DNA of 64,000 nt from Corydoras sp. C115 (GCA_019802505.1 JAFMOC010000377.1:217890-281889); one strand, 5' to 3'. Shown: positions 32,224 through 42,834, counted from the stretch's first letter. Numbers and translations: made by a program. Notes: generated by a model not told the origin, from the sequence alone.

Positions 32224-32566
32224 TCATTCATTATCTCCCGCTTTATCCTCTATTAGGTTTGCGGTGGGGTTCCCCATGCCCATCCAGGGAAGAACGTCTC
32301 GAGCGCTGGGCAGTTAGACCCAGGACAGGGCGCCAATCCATCGCTGGGCACACACTCACTCACACAGACACACTCTATATGGGGCAATTTTGAGAATTCA
32401 ATTGACTTCATCCTTGTTTTTGGACTGTGGGAGGAAACCGGAGAACCCGGAGGAAACCCACGCAGACACGGGGAGAACATGGAAACTCCACCCAGATGGG
32501 GATTCGAACCGGGAATCCCTAGCGCTGAGAGGAGAACGTGCTAACCACTAAGCCACCGTGCCGCCC
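32224..32566 (-). mobile_element. V-SINE, full length
   Basis: Minus-strand copy flanked by TAGATAGAT, inserted at the (TAGA)n end of the LINE described next. Confidence 0.88.
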
Positions 32567-32649
32567 TAGATAGATAGAATACTTTATTTATCCCGTAGGA
32601 AATTTAACAGCCAGTAGCAGTTTCAGTACAATAAACAGTATTATCCATC

Positions 32650-32990
32650 CTTTCATTATCTCCCGCTTTATCCTCTATTAGGGTCGCGGTGGGGTTCCCC
32701 ATGCCCATCCAGGGGAGAATTTTTCGGGCGCTGGACAGATACTCCCAGGACAGGGCGCCAATCTGTCGCTGGGCACACACTCACTCACACAGACAGACTC
32801 TATATAGGGCAATTTGGAGAATTCAATTGACTTGATCCATGTTTTTGGACTGTGGGAGGAAACCGGAGAACCCGGAGGAAACCCACGCGGACACGGGGAG
32901 AACATGGAAATTCCACCCAGATTGGAATTCGAACCTGGAATCACTAGCGCTGAGAGGAGAACATGCTAACCACTAAACCACCCCATAAGC
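32650..32990 (-). mobile_element. V-SINE inside LINE
   Basis: Minus-strand copy; CAGTATTAT occurs just before the tail (about 32635) and just after the head (about 32989), marking the insertion in the LINE 3' UTR. Confidence 0.87.
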
Positions 32991-33261
32991 AGTATTATAA
33001 TAAAGGGAATCAATTTAAAGAAAATATATTTACATTTACAGATAAATCACAGTCAGAGTGCAGTGCAATAAACATGACAGTTGATATGAGTAATGGATGA
33101 AAACCTGATATAATTTGTTTTACTGTGGTAAAGCGGGTATATTAGGATATTAGAAGTGTCATAAGTGTAATATTAACAACAAAATAATAAAGTGTCTTGT
33201 ATGGGGGGTGACCTAAGTGATCGTGTGCAACAAACAAGAAAAAGAAACAAGAAACATGTCC

Positions 33262-33604
33262 ATCCATCCATTATCTTCCGCTTTATCCTCTATTAGGGTC
33301 GCGGTGGGGTTCCCCATGCCCATCCAGGGGAGAACGTCTCGGGCGCTGGGCAGATACACCCAGGAAAGGGCGCCAATCTATCACTGGACACACTCACTCA
33401 CACACACACTCACACTCACACTATATGGGACAATTTGGAGAACTCAATTGACTTGATCCATGTTTTTGGACTGTGGGAGGAAACCGGAGAACCCGGAGGA
33501 AACCCACGCAGACACGGGGAGAACATGGAAACTCCACCCAGATAGGAATTCGAACCGGGAATCCTTAGAGGCGAACGTGCTAACCACTAAACCACCGTGC
33601 CGCC
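33262..33604 (-). mobile_element. V-SINE inside LINE (first of a pair)
   Basis: Minus-strand copy with CATCCATCCATT tail. Its head runs without spacer into the tail of the next copy. Confidence 0.87.
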
Positions 33605-33930
33605 ATCCATCCATTATCTTCCGCTTTATCCTCTATTAGGGTCGCGGTGGGGTTCCCCATGCCCATCCAGGGGAGAATGTTTCGGGCGCTGGGCAGATAG
33701 ACCCAGGACAGGGCGCCAATCCATCGCTGGGCACACACTCACTCACACAGACACACTCTATATGGGACAATTTGGAGAACTCAATTGACTTGATCCCTGT
33801 TTTTGGACTGTGGGAGGAAGCCGGAGAACCCGGAGGAAACCCACGCGGACACGGGGAGAACATGGAAACTCCACCCATTCGAACCGGGAATCCCTAGTGC
33901 TTAGAGGCGAACGTGCTAACTACTAAGCCA
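33605..33930 (-). mobile_element. V-SINE inside LINE (second of a pair)
   Basis: Minus-strand copy. ACATGTCC lies before the first copy (33254-33261) and after this one (33938-33945), so the pair shares one target-site duplication. Confidence 0.85.
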
Positions 33931-34584
33931 CCTTTTTACATGTCCTATTGACCTTATTTATAAAGCCTATAAAGCTATAAAGCCTGATGGCCCTCGGCAC
34001 CAAAGAACCAAAGATCTCCTAAGTCGGTCTGTAGAGCAGCTCAGTGACAGCAGCATGCCACAGAACGTTCTCCTTTTGTGCAGTAGGCTACCATCATCGT
34101 CCATGATGGAAAGCAGTTTGATTAGAGTCCTCCTCTCTGCCACCTTAATTACAGAGTCCAGTTCTACATCCACCATTGACCCACCACTGACTCTGACCAG
34201 CTTGACCAGCCGCCTCACATCTCTCTTAATACTGCTACCCCAACACACCACAGCATAAAAAAACAGCTCTACACCACAGTCTGATAGAACATCATGTTGA
34301 TAGAACATCACCAGTCTCCTCAAGAAATAAAGCCTGCTCTGACTTTTTTGTGAAGGATGTCCGTGTTGGCTGACCAGTCCAGTTTTTCATCAGGATGCAG
34401 AACGAGGTACCTGTAGGTCTTAACCATCTCCACCTCAGCCCCCTCAATAGACTACCATCTCCTTGGTCTTGGAGGTATTCAGTAGTAGGCTGTTCCTTCG
34501 GCACCATGTCACCAGTGTCATACGTACACACACATTCTAACATGTTGGCACACACACTTATACATGATACCCTTAGCTTAGTGT

Positions 34585-34850
34585 ATCAGCCCAGCCAATC
34601 AGATTTAAGCACCAGAACTACACATTTTATAATATAGCAATATGGTAGGAGAGAGCATACATTATTACGAATAAATCGCTAGTAAACCGCGATGTAATTA
34701 AAATGAACACTGGAACGGGATTTCGTTTTCTCTTACGAGAATTTTTTTTCAAAATGCTGCCATCTAGTGACCAAATTTCAGAACGCAGTTCATCATGAAC
34801 ATCATGAAGAATCATGAAGAATGAATAAGGTATTGTATATCCATGCCATG
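34585..34850 (+). repeat. ATCTAGTGG-family interspersed repeat
   Basis: From CCAATCAGATTTAAGCACCA through ATAAATCGCTAGTAAACCGC and GCTGCCATCTAGTGACCAAA to TATTGTATATCCATGCC. Confidence 0.6.
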
Positions 34851-34853
34851 TAT

Positions 34854-35198
34854 GGCACGGTGGCTTAGTGGTTAGCATGTTCTCCTCTTAGCGCTAGGGA
34901 TTCCCGGTTCAAATCCCAATCTGGGTGGACTTCCATGTTCTTCCCGTGTCTATGTGGGTTTCCTCCGGGTTCTCCGGTTTCCTCCCACAGTCCAAAACCA
35001 TGGATCAAGGTCAATGGAATTCTCCAAATTGCCCCATATAGAGTGTGTCTGTGTGAGTGAGTGTGTGCCCAGTGATGGAATGGCGCCCTGTCCTGGGTCT
35101 ATCTGCCCAGCGCCTGAGACGTTCTCCCCTGGATGGGCATAGGGAACCCCACCACGACCCTAATAGAGGATAAAGCGGAAGATAATGAATGAATGAAT
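34854..35198 (+). mobile_element. V-SINE, full length
   Basis: Starts at TGGCACGGTGG. The short sequence TCCATGCCATGT precedes it and occurs again before the next copy, in tandem. Confidence 0.87.
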
Positions 35199-35215
35199 GT
35201 ATTTCCATGCCATGT

Positions 35216-35536
35216 GTGGCACTGTGGCTTAGTGGTTAGCATGTTCTCCTCTCAGTGCTAGGGATTCCCGGTTCAAATCCCAATCTGGGTGGACTTCCAT
35301 GTTCTTCCCGTGTCTATGTGGGTTTCCTCCGGGTTCTCTGGTTTCCTCCCACAGTCCAAAACCATGGATCAAGGTCAATTGAATTCTCCAAATTGCCCCA
35401 TATAGAGTGTGTTTGTGTGTGGGTCCGTGTGAGTGAGTGTATCCAGTGAGAGATTGGCGTCCTGAACTGGATGTATCTGCCCAGCACCCGAAATTGGGCA
35501 TGGGGAACCCCCTGTGAACCTAGTCGAGGATTAAGC
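35216..35536 (+). mobile_element. V-SINE, 3' shortened
   Basis: Head intact (TGGCACTGTGGCTTAG); lacks the GAACGTTCTCCCCTGG segment (CCCGAAATTGGGCATGGGG). Confidence 0.82.
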
Positions 35537-35788
35537 GTCTCTCAGTGTCCCCATCGATTTCTTCCAGGTTCTCCACAGTTCAAAAAAATGGATTCAAGGT
35601 AGTCTGAATGCTCTAAATTGCCCCATATAGTGTGTGTGTCTGTGTGAGTGTGTGTGTGTCCAGTGATAGATTGGCCACCTGTCCTGGGTGTAATTGCCCA
35701 GCGCCCAAAACGTTCTACCCTGGATGGGCATGGAGAACCCCCCGCAACCCTAGTAGAGGATAAAGCTGAAGATAATGGATTGATGGTA
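35537..35788 (+). mobile_element. V-SINE, head-truncated
   Basis: Starts in the V-domain (TCTCTCAGTGTCCCCATCG) and ends in ATAATGGATTGATGG. Confidence 0.78.
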
Positions 35789-35799
35789 GTAGCGGGTGT

Positions 35800-35995
35800 G
35801 CATTACAAATACGTTGTTAATTAACTGGACCTCCGCAATGTAATCTAGTCCGTTTTTTAAACCGAACACTGATCGCTGAGGAACAGGATTCCGGTTTCTC
35901 TTACAATCAAAATGCTGCCATCTAGTGACCAAATTTTAGAACGCAGTTTATAAAAAACATTGTGAAAATAATGTATTGTAATTTCCATGCCATTA
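35800..35995 (+). repeat. ATCTAGTGG-family interspersed repeat
   Basis: CCTCCGCAATGTAATCTAGTC, GAACACTGATCGCTGAGGAA, TGCCATCTAGTGACCAAATT and ending in TTTCCATGCCATTATCTGG. Confidence 0.6.
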
Positions 35996-36129
35996 TCTGG
36001 CGTACCACCTCATGCTGCTTTGAGAACCAAACCACAGTTTGAGAACCCCTGCTATAGAGCATATCGGAAATGGGGTAGAACACGCTGTTCATAATTTAAT
36101 AACAATAAGAAGCTGTTCTGTCTACATAG

Positions 36130-36725
36130 GCCATCCATCCATTATCTTCCGCTTAATCCTCTAATAGGGTCGCGGGTGGGTTCCACATGCCCATCCAGGG
36201 GAGAACGTTTCGGGTGCTGGGCAGATACACCCAGGACAGGACACCAATATATCACTGGTCACACACTCACTCACTCACACATACACTCACAAAAACACGC
36301 TCTATATGGGGCAATTTGGAGAATTCTATTGACCTTGATCCATGTTTTTGGACTGTGGGAGGAAACCGGAGAACCCGGAGGAAACCCACATGGACGTGGA
36401 GAGAACATGAAAACACATGCCCATCCAGGGGAGAACGTTTCGGGTGCTGGGCAGATACACCCAGGACAGGACACCAATATATCACTGGTCACACTCACTC
36501 ACTCACTCACACATACACTCACAAAAACACACTCTTTATGGGGCAATTTGGAGAATTCTATTGACCTTGATGACCTCCATGTTCTTGGACTGTGGGAGGA
36601 AACCGGAGAACCCGGAGGAAACCCACATGGACGTGGAGAGAACATGAAAACTCCCCCCAGGTCGGAATTCGAGTCGGGAATCCCTAGCGCTGGGAGGAGA
36701 ACATGCCAACCACTAAGCCACCGTG
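36130..36725 (-). mobile_element. V-SINE with internal 230-bp tandem duplication
   Basis: Minus-strand copy. The segment starting CATGCCCATCCAGGGGAGAA occurs at 36187 and 36417, and everything up to GAACATGAAAAC is repeated, making a SINE of nearly 600 bp with two V-domains. (CACT)n lengths differ between the two halves. Confidence 0.88.
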
Positions 36726-36779
36726 GACCACACAGTCCAATATTCTTTAATCTACACGTTGAATTTCGAATCCTGGTTT

Positions 36780-37330
36780 AACGTCAGGTCTTGTTCTGAC
36801 GTTTCGAACGTCCGTAAAAGGACGAGGACTTTCCGATACGAATAAAGAACAAAGTCTTTTTAAAGGCGGCTGAAATAGATGTCTCCCAAAAATAACGCCC
36901 ATGTGTTCAGGGTATCTTTAGAAAGGTGTGCACAAGCGACGCAGACAAAGGCAGAGCGATAAGAACGCAGAGGCAGTGAGGCGGGAGATAATAAAACGGG
37001 GCGAGAATGAGGAGGAGGAGGAGGAGGAAGATGGTGGAGTCCTGGGGGACAAAGAAGGGAAAATCTGTCATTCACCTTCAATTAATTCTCCCTTTTCTCC
37101 CGCAGCGGCACGGCGGCGCAGCCAGGCATGCCGTCATGCTCTGTGACTGTGTGGCAGACAAAAGCCCAATAATGGTCGGCGGTGGCTGAAGGTTAATTGT
37201 TATCAGAGGCGACACTGCACATTTTACTGACTTCCCATGACCTCATATCTTATTCGGAATTTCTGAAGTCCTGGTCTGTTTATTGTATCGGGTTCAAACC
37301 AAGAATCCATCCAATGGAATGACGGTCATC
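36780..37330. promoter_or_regulatory. Non-repetitive intronic island
   Basis: About 500 bp with moderate CpG, a purine-rich GAGGAGGAGG stretch (about 37009-37030) and AATTAATTCTCCC. No ORF with recognised domain. It is the longest repeat-free piece of the big intron and a candidate conserved element by exclusion. Confidence 0.25.
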
Positions 37331-38809
37331 AGTCAGAGACCAGGAGTGGACTATTAACCATTCATTCATTCATTATCTCCCGCTTTATCCTCTATTAGGG
37401 TCGTGGTGGGGTTCCCCATGCCCGACAAGGGGAGAACATCTCGGGCGCTGGGCAGATAGACCCAGGACAGATAGTCACACAGACACACTCTATATGGGGC
37501 AATTTTTTTGAGAATTCAATTGACTTGATCCATGTTTTTGGACTGTGGGAGGAAACCGGAGAACCCGGAGGAAACCCACGCAGACACGGGGAGGACATGG
37601 AAACTCCACCCAGATGGGGATTCGAACCGGGAATCCCTAGCGCTGAGAGGAGAACATGCTAACCACTAAGCTGCCATGCCGCCCGATTCAGAATATTCAT
37701 TCATTCATTCATTCATTCATTATCTCCCGCTTTATCCTCTATTAGGGTCGCGGTGGGGTTCCCCATGCCCATCCAGGGGAGAACATCTCAGGCGCTGGGC
37801 AGATAGACCCAGGACAGGGCGCCAATCCATCCCTGGGCACACACTCACTCACACAGACACGCACTATATGGGCCAAATTGGAAGAATTTTACTTCAAGAT
37901 TTACCTTGAGTGAGAGGAAACCGGAGAACCCGGAGGAAACCCACACGGACACGGGGAGAACATGGAAACTCCACCCAGATGGGGATTCGAACCGGGAATC
38001 CCTAGCGCTGAGAGGCGAACATACTGACCACTAAGTTGCCATGCCGCCCGATTCAGAATATTCATTCATTCATTTATTCATTATCTCCCGCTTTATCCTC
38101 TATTAGGGTCGCGGTGGGGTTCCCCATGCCCGACAAGGGGAGAACATCTCGGGCGCTGGGCAGATAGACCCAGGACAGGGCGCCAATCTATCGCTGGGCA
38201 CACACTCACTCACACAGACACGCACTATATGGGGCAATTTTTTTGAGAATTCAATTGACTTGATCCATGTTTTTGGACTGTGGGAGGAAACCGGAGAACC
38301 CGGAGGAAACCCACGCGGACACGGGGAGGACATGGAAACTCCACCCAGATGGGGATTCGAACCGGGAATCCCTAGCGCTGAGAGGAGAACATGCTAACCA
38401 CTAAGCTGCCATGCCGCCCGATTCAGAATATTCATTCATTCATTCATTCATTCATTATCTCCCGCTTTATCCTCTATTAGGGTCGCGGTGGGGTTCCCCA
38501 TGCCCATCCAGGGGAGAACATCTCAGGCGCTGGGCAGATAGACCCAGGACAGGGCGCCAATCCATCGCTGGGCACACACTCACTCACACAGACACGCACT
38601 ATATGGGCCAAATTGGAAGAATTTTACTTCAAGATTTACCTTGAGTGAGAGGAAACCGGAGAACCCGGAGGAAACCCACACGGACACGGGGAGAACATGG
38701 AAACTCCACCAGATGGGGATTCGAACCGAGAATCCCTAGTGCTGAGAGGAGAACATGCTAACCACTAAGCTGCCATGCCGCCCGATTCAGAATATTCATT
38801 CATTTATTA

Positions 38810-39819
38810 CAGTTGTGATAACATAATATTTATGATGGAATAACCACAAATGTCTTTACTGTGCTCACATCATTATCAGTTTTATTCAACCCCCTAGTGA
38901 CATTATTTTTCAGTACTTAGTACAACATCCTTTTCCAGTTATGACAGCTTTCAAGCGTGAAGCATAGCTTGACACAAGTGTCTTGCAGCGACCTATGGGT
39001 ATCTTAGCCCATTCTTCATGGGCAAAAGCCTCCAGTTCAGTCACATTCTTAGGCTTGCGCACTGCAACTGCCTTCTTTAGGTCCCACCAGAGGTTCTCAA
39101 TTGGATTTAAGTCTGGTGATTGCGATGGCCACTCTAGAATGTTCCAGCCTTTCATGTTCAACCATGCTCTAGTGGACTTGGATGTGTGCTTCGGATCATT
39201 GTCCTGTTGGAAGGTCCAACGTCTCCCAAGCCGCAGGTTTGTGACTGACTCCATCACATTTTCCTCCAAGATCTCCTGGTACTGAAGGGAATTCATGGTA
39301 CCCTGCACACGTTGAAGCTTTCCTGTACCATTAGAAGCAAAACAGCCCCAAAGCATAATTGACCCCCCGCCATGCTTCACAGTAGGCAAGGTGTTCTTTT
39401 GTTCATAAGCCTGGTTCTTCCTCCTCCAAACATAGCGCTGGTCCATTGTCCCAAACAGTTCTAATTTAGTTTCATCTGACCACAGTACACTGTCCCAAAA
39501 CCTTTGTGGCTTGTCCACATGACTTTTGGCATACTGCAGTCGACTTTTCTTGTTCTTTGGAGTCAGCAAGGGGGTGCGCCTGGGAGTTCTGGCATGGAGG
39601 TCTTCGTTATGCAGTGCGCGCCTTATTGTCTGAGCTGAAACTTCAGTGCCCACATCTGACAGGTCTTTTTTCAGTTCCTTAGCAGTCACACGGGGATTTT
39701 TCTCCACATTACACTTCAGGTAGCGCACAGCAGTCGCGGTCAGGATCTTCTTTCTGCCACGACCAGGTAACGTTTCCACTGTGCCCTTTAACTTGAACTT
39801 GCGAATGATACTTCCGATA
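38810..39819 (-). mobile_element. Tc1-like transposon, one end lost
   Basis: The right transposon end begins at CAGTTGTGATAACATAAT (38810), directly after a TA dinucleotide in a SINE tail, as expected for Tc1/mariner insertion. At the other side the element stops abruptly within the transposase gene at about 39819 and SINE sequence follows, so the 5' terminal repeat and the first HTH are deleted. Confidence 0.85.
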
Positions 39820-39836
39820 GCGGTGGGGTTCCCCAT
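38910..39836 (-). CDS. Tc1-like transposase, N-truncated, SINE-fused ORF
   Basis: An uninterrupted 308-codon frame if started at the ATG at 39836, which lies in SINE sequence; the first six or so residues are SINE-encoded. Residues from about 7 are transposase: the end of the DNA-binding region (IGSIIRKFK, then basic PGRGRKK), then the DDE domain. Catalytic residues are complete in DD34E spacing: Asp in LWSDETK (about 121), Asp in FQQDNDPKH (212) and Glu in NPIENLW (247). Full-length relatives have about 340 residues, so the first helix-turn-helix (about 40 residues) is missing and terminal-repeat binding is unlikely. No frameshift or stop was seen. Expression is unknown. Confidence 0.8.
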   Translation of the reverse strand: MGNPTAIGSIIRKFKLKGTVETLPGRGRKKILTATAVRYLKCNVEKNPRVTAKELKKDLSDVGTEVSAQTIRRALHNEDLHARTPRRTPLLTPKNKKSRLQYAKSHVDKPQRFWDSVLWSDETKLELFGTMDQRYVWRRKNQAYEQKNTLPTVKHGGGSIMLWGCFASNGTGKLQRVQGTMNSLQYQEILEENVMESVTNLRLGRRWTFQQDNDPKHTSKSTRAWLNMKGWNILEWPSQSPDLNPIENLWWDLKKAVAVRKPKNVTELEAFAHEEWAKIPIGRCKTLVSSYASRLKAVITGKGCCTKY

Positions 39837-40457
39837 GCCCGACAAGGGGAGAACGTCTCGGGCGCTGGGCAGATAGACCCAGGACAGGACGCCAATCCAT
39901 CGCTGGGGCTCACTCACTCACATAGACACACTCTATATGGGGCAATTTGGAGAATTCAATTTACCTTGAATGAGAGGAAACCAGAGAACCCGGAGGAAAC
40001 CCACACGGACACGAGGAGAACATGGAAACTCCACCCAGATGGGGATTCGAACTGAGAATCCCTAGTGCTGAGAGGAGAACATGCTAACCACTAAGCTGCC
40101 ATGAGAATATTCATTCATTCATTTATTCATTATCTCCCGCTTTATCCTCTATTAGGGTCGCGGTGGGGTTCCCCATGCCCGACAAGGGGAGAACATCTCG
40201 GGCGCTGGGCAGATAGACCCAGGACAGATAGTCACACAGATACACTCTATATGGGGCAATTTTTTTGAGAATTCAATTGACTTGATCCATGTTTTTGGAC
40301 TGTGGGAGGAAACCGGAGAACCCGGAGGAAACCCACGCAGACACGGGGAGGACATGGAAACTCCACCCAGATGGGGATTCGAACCGGGAATCCCTAGCGC
40401 TGAGAGGCGAATGTGCTAACCACTAAGCCACTGTGCCGACTATTAACCAATTATTAT

Positions 40458-40652
40458 TTAATTCATTATCTTCTGCTTAGTCCTCTATTAGGGTCGCGGG
40501 GGGGAGGGTTCTCCATGCCCATCCAGGGGAGAACGTTTCGGGCGCTGGGCAGATACACCCAGGACAGGACGCCAATCCATCACTGGACACAATTAAGAGC
40601 ATTCAATATACCTTGAATCTATGTTTTTAGTCTATGGGAGGAAATTGAAGGA
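40458..40652 (-). mobile_element. V-SINE fragment
   Basis: Minus-strand partial copy with a G-rich tract, internally shortened (CACTGGACACAATTAAGAGC). Confidence 0.75.
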
Positions 40653-40721
40653 AACCCCATCTAGTGGCCAAATTACAGAACACAGTTTATAAAAAAAAAA
40701 AACATCAGGAAAACATAATTT
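40652..40721 (+). repeat. ATCTAGTGG scrap
   Basis: CCCCATCTAGTGGCCAAATT to CATCAGGAAAACATAATTTC, the same junction piece as at 28342 and 40958. Confidence 0.6.
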
Positions 40722-40958
40722 CATTCATTCATTTTCTTCCGCTTAATCCTCTACTAGGGTCACAGTGCAGAGGAGGGGGGGGGGGGGTCCTCATGGCCAT
40801 CCAGTGGAGAACGTTTCAGGTGCTGGGCAGATACACCCAGGACGGGGTGCCAATCAATCACTGGGCACCCTCACTCACACACACACTCACACACTATATA
40901 GGGCAATTAAGAGCATTCAATTTACCCTGAATCCATGTTTTTAGACTGTGGGAGGAAA
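40722..40958 (-). mobile_element. V-SINE fragment with G run
   Basis: Minus-strand copy with CATTCATTCATT tail, G-expanded tract (about 40777-40788) and truncated V-domain. Confidence 0.75.
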
Positions 40959-41080
40959 GCCCATCTAGTTGCCAAATTACAGAACAGTTTAAAAATAAAA
41001 ACATTTTTATATACACATAAAAAAAACATCAGGAAAACATTATTTTAACCATCCATTATCTTACGCTTAATCCTCTACCT
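40958..41080. repeat. ATCTAGTGG scrap plus SINE tail
   Basis: CCCATCTAGTTGCCAAATTAC, an A-rich stretch and AACATCAGGAAAACATTATT, then a 30-bp V-SINE tail end (CCATCCATTATCTTACGCTT). Confidence 0.55.
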
Positions 41081-41148
41081 CAAAGACATACCTGTGTCTT
41101 TGAGGTCCCAGAAAAGTTCTGTATAAATGAATGTATTGTTATTTATTA

Positions 41149-41473
41149 TTCATTCATTCATTCATTATCTCCCGCTTTATCCTCTATTAGGGTCGCGGTG
41201 GGGTTCCCCATGCCCATCCAGGGGAGAACGTCTCGGGCGCTGGGCAGATACACCCAGGACAGGGCGCCAATCCATCGCTGGGTACACACTCACACACTCA
41301 AACACACTCTATATGGGGCAATTTAGAGAACTCAATTAACTTGATCCATGTTTTTGGACTATGGGAGGAAACCGGAGAACCTGGAGGAAACCCACACGGA
41401 CACGGGGAGAACATGCAAACTCCACCCAGATGGGGATTCGAACCGGGAATCCACTAACCACTAAGCCACCGTG
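41149..41473 (-). mobile_element. V-SINE
   Basis: Minus-strand copy with CATTCATTCATT tail; the head is shortened near GAATCCACTAACC. TTTATTATT-like flanks occur on both sides. Confidence 0.85.
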
Positions 41474-41504
41474 CTTTATTATTAGTGATTATTATTTTCC
41501 ATTA

Positions 41505-41638
41505 TATCCAACAGTTCAAAAACATGGATTCAAGGTAAATTGACTGCTCTGAATTGCCCCTATATAGTGTGTGGGTGTGTGTGTGAGAGTGAGTAAGTGA
41601 AAATTTTTGGACTATAACTATATAGTTATATATATATA

Positions 41639-41697
<59 letters not shown>

Positions 41698-42207
41698 TAG
41701 GGGTGAGCTGCAATATTCGCTGATTCGACGATTCAATTCGGAGAACCGTAGTCGACTATGAACCTCATAGTCGAATGTACGATTTTGACCACATGGGGGC
41801 GCCCATGGCTGCTGCTAAGCATTAGTTTTTACATGAAATGTCTTTGTTTTCGTTATATATATAGCCTTTTGTCAAATAAAATCATCCTAATTTCTAGAAA
41901 GAAAAAAAAAAAAAGAAAAAGAAAAAAAAAGGTTTTCTTTTGTTAGAAAAACAAGTAAAATATTTGTAAAAAATCTTTTTTTAAAAACTACGCTTATAGC
42001 GCCATCTTGTGGTGAAATTTTAACCGATTCGACTATCAGTCGACTATAGGGAAAATCTGACGAATCAGATTCGACTATGAAAATCTTTAGTTGAATACAC
42101 CCCTAATATAGACACTATACATTTTTTTTTTAAATAAATAATTCAGAACCTTTTTATCACTGACACATTTTGTCATTATTTCGGATTTGCTTATTAAAAC
42201 CATATGA

Positions 42208-42250
<43 letters not shown>
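41505..42250 (+). repeat. Segmental duplicate of 18.17-18.43 kb (filled site)
   Basis: Collinear with 18165-18432 from CAACAGTTCAAAAACATGG to (ATT)n and then a SINE head, but carries an expanded (TA)n at about 41640-41694 and the 408-bp MITE. Confidence 0.85.
41698..42105. mobile_element. hAT-like MITE with 8-bp target duplication
   Basis: Terminal inverted repeats TAGGGGTG and CACCCCTA, flanked by ATATAGAC on both sides (41690-41697 and 42106-42113). Length is 408 bp. The interior holds several GATTCGACTAT / ATAGTCGAAT motifs in both orientations near the ends (subterminal repeats) and no ORF. An 8-bp duplication and TA-GGG-G ends are hAT hallmarks. The empty site survives at 18285-18292. 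Confidence 0.9.
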
Positions 42251-42609
42251 GGCGGCATGGTAGCTTAGTGTTTAGCATGTTCTCCTCTCAGCGCTGGGGA
42301 TTCCCGGTTCGAATCCCAATCTGGGTGGAGTTTCCATGTTCTCCCCGTGTCCGCGTGGGTTTCCTCCGGGTTCTCCGGTTTCCTCCCACAGTCCAAAAAC
42401 ATGGATCAAGTCAATTGAGTTCTCCAAATTGCCCCCTATAGAGGGTGTCTGTGTGAGTGAGTGTGTGCCCAGTGATGGATTGGCGCCCTGTCCTGGGTGT
42501 ATCTGCCCAGCGACCGAGACGTTCTCCCCTGGATGGGCATGGGGAACACCCCCCCCCCCCCCCACGACCCTAATAGAGGATAAAGCAGAAGATAATGAAT
42601 GAATGAATG
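42251..42609 (+). mobile_element. V-SINE, full length with C run
   Basis: Complete copy with a C run at about 42547-42562 and AATGAATGAATG tail, ending about 70 bp before the next ACSF3 exon. Confidence 0.88.
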
Positions 42610-42679
42610 ATTTGAATTTGAATTATTATGAATTATAGTCCACTCTTGCTGACTGATCAGCTGATCCTCCTGTGTTCAG

Positions 42680-42834
42680 GTCTGGGACAACCTCCTAAAC
42701 TCCAGATCTCCAATGGTGAACGTCTTCATGGCTGTTCCCACCATCTACTCCAAACTGATTCAGCACTACGAGCGGCACTTCATCCAGCCGCATGTACAGG
42801 ACTTCATCAGAGCTGTGTGTAGAGAGCGCATCAG
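42680..42834 (+). CDS. acsf3: ACSF3 coding exon 3 (residues 278-329)
   Basis: 155 nt, phase 0 to 2, bounded by TGTGTTCAG and GTACAT. It reads VWDNLLN..SPMVNVFMAVPTIYSKL then QPHVQDFIRAVCRERIR; NVFMAVPTIY is a signature of ACSF3-type synthetases. The last codon AG/G is completed by the next exon. The donor is followed after a few bases by a 3-kb CA-rich array. Confidence 0.93.

Larger units (their letters stand above)
32567..34505 (-). mobile_element. Non-LTR retrotransposon 3' part with nested SINEs
   Basis: Read on the minus strand, the region 34505 to 33960 gives reverse-transcriptase C-terminal segments in broken frames: NWTGQPT (for DWS-N), YFLRRL-like, then RRLVMFYQHDVLSDCGVELF and KVAERRTLIKLLS. 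These are typical of fish LINEs of the Rex/CR1 kind. The 3' UTR runs down to TACTTTATTTATCCC and (TAGA)n at 32572. Three V-SINEs interrupt it. Frameshifts and stops make it dead. Confidence 0.65.
37361..40437 (-). repeat. V-SINE tandem array in a single insertion site
   Basis: Minus-strand SINE copies at about 37361-37684, 37696-38048, 38062-38418, 38432-38783, 39820-40104 and 40118-40437, the internal ones separated by GATTCAGAATATT-like spacers. The first and the last share the same unusual deletion (ACAGATAGTCACACAGA). The whole array is bracketed by the perfect repeat GACTATTAACCA (37349-37360 and 40438-40449), as if one SINE insertion grew into six. Copies 1-2 and 3-4 repeat with a 735-bp period. 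Confidence 0.88.

Noticed and set aside
4155..42602. Many near-identical 75-90-codon frames reading MFSPC.RGFPPGSPVSSHSPKTW
   Set aside because: They are the V-SINE V-domain translated; one frame per SINE copy, not a gene family.
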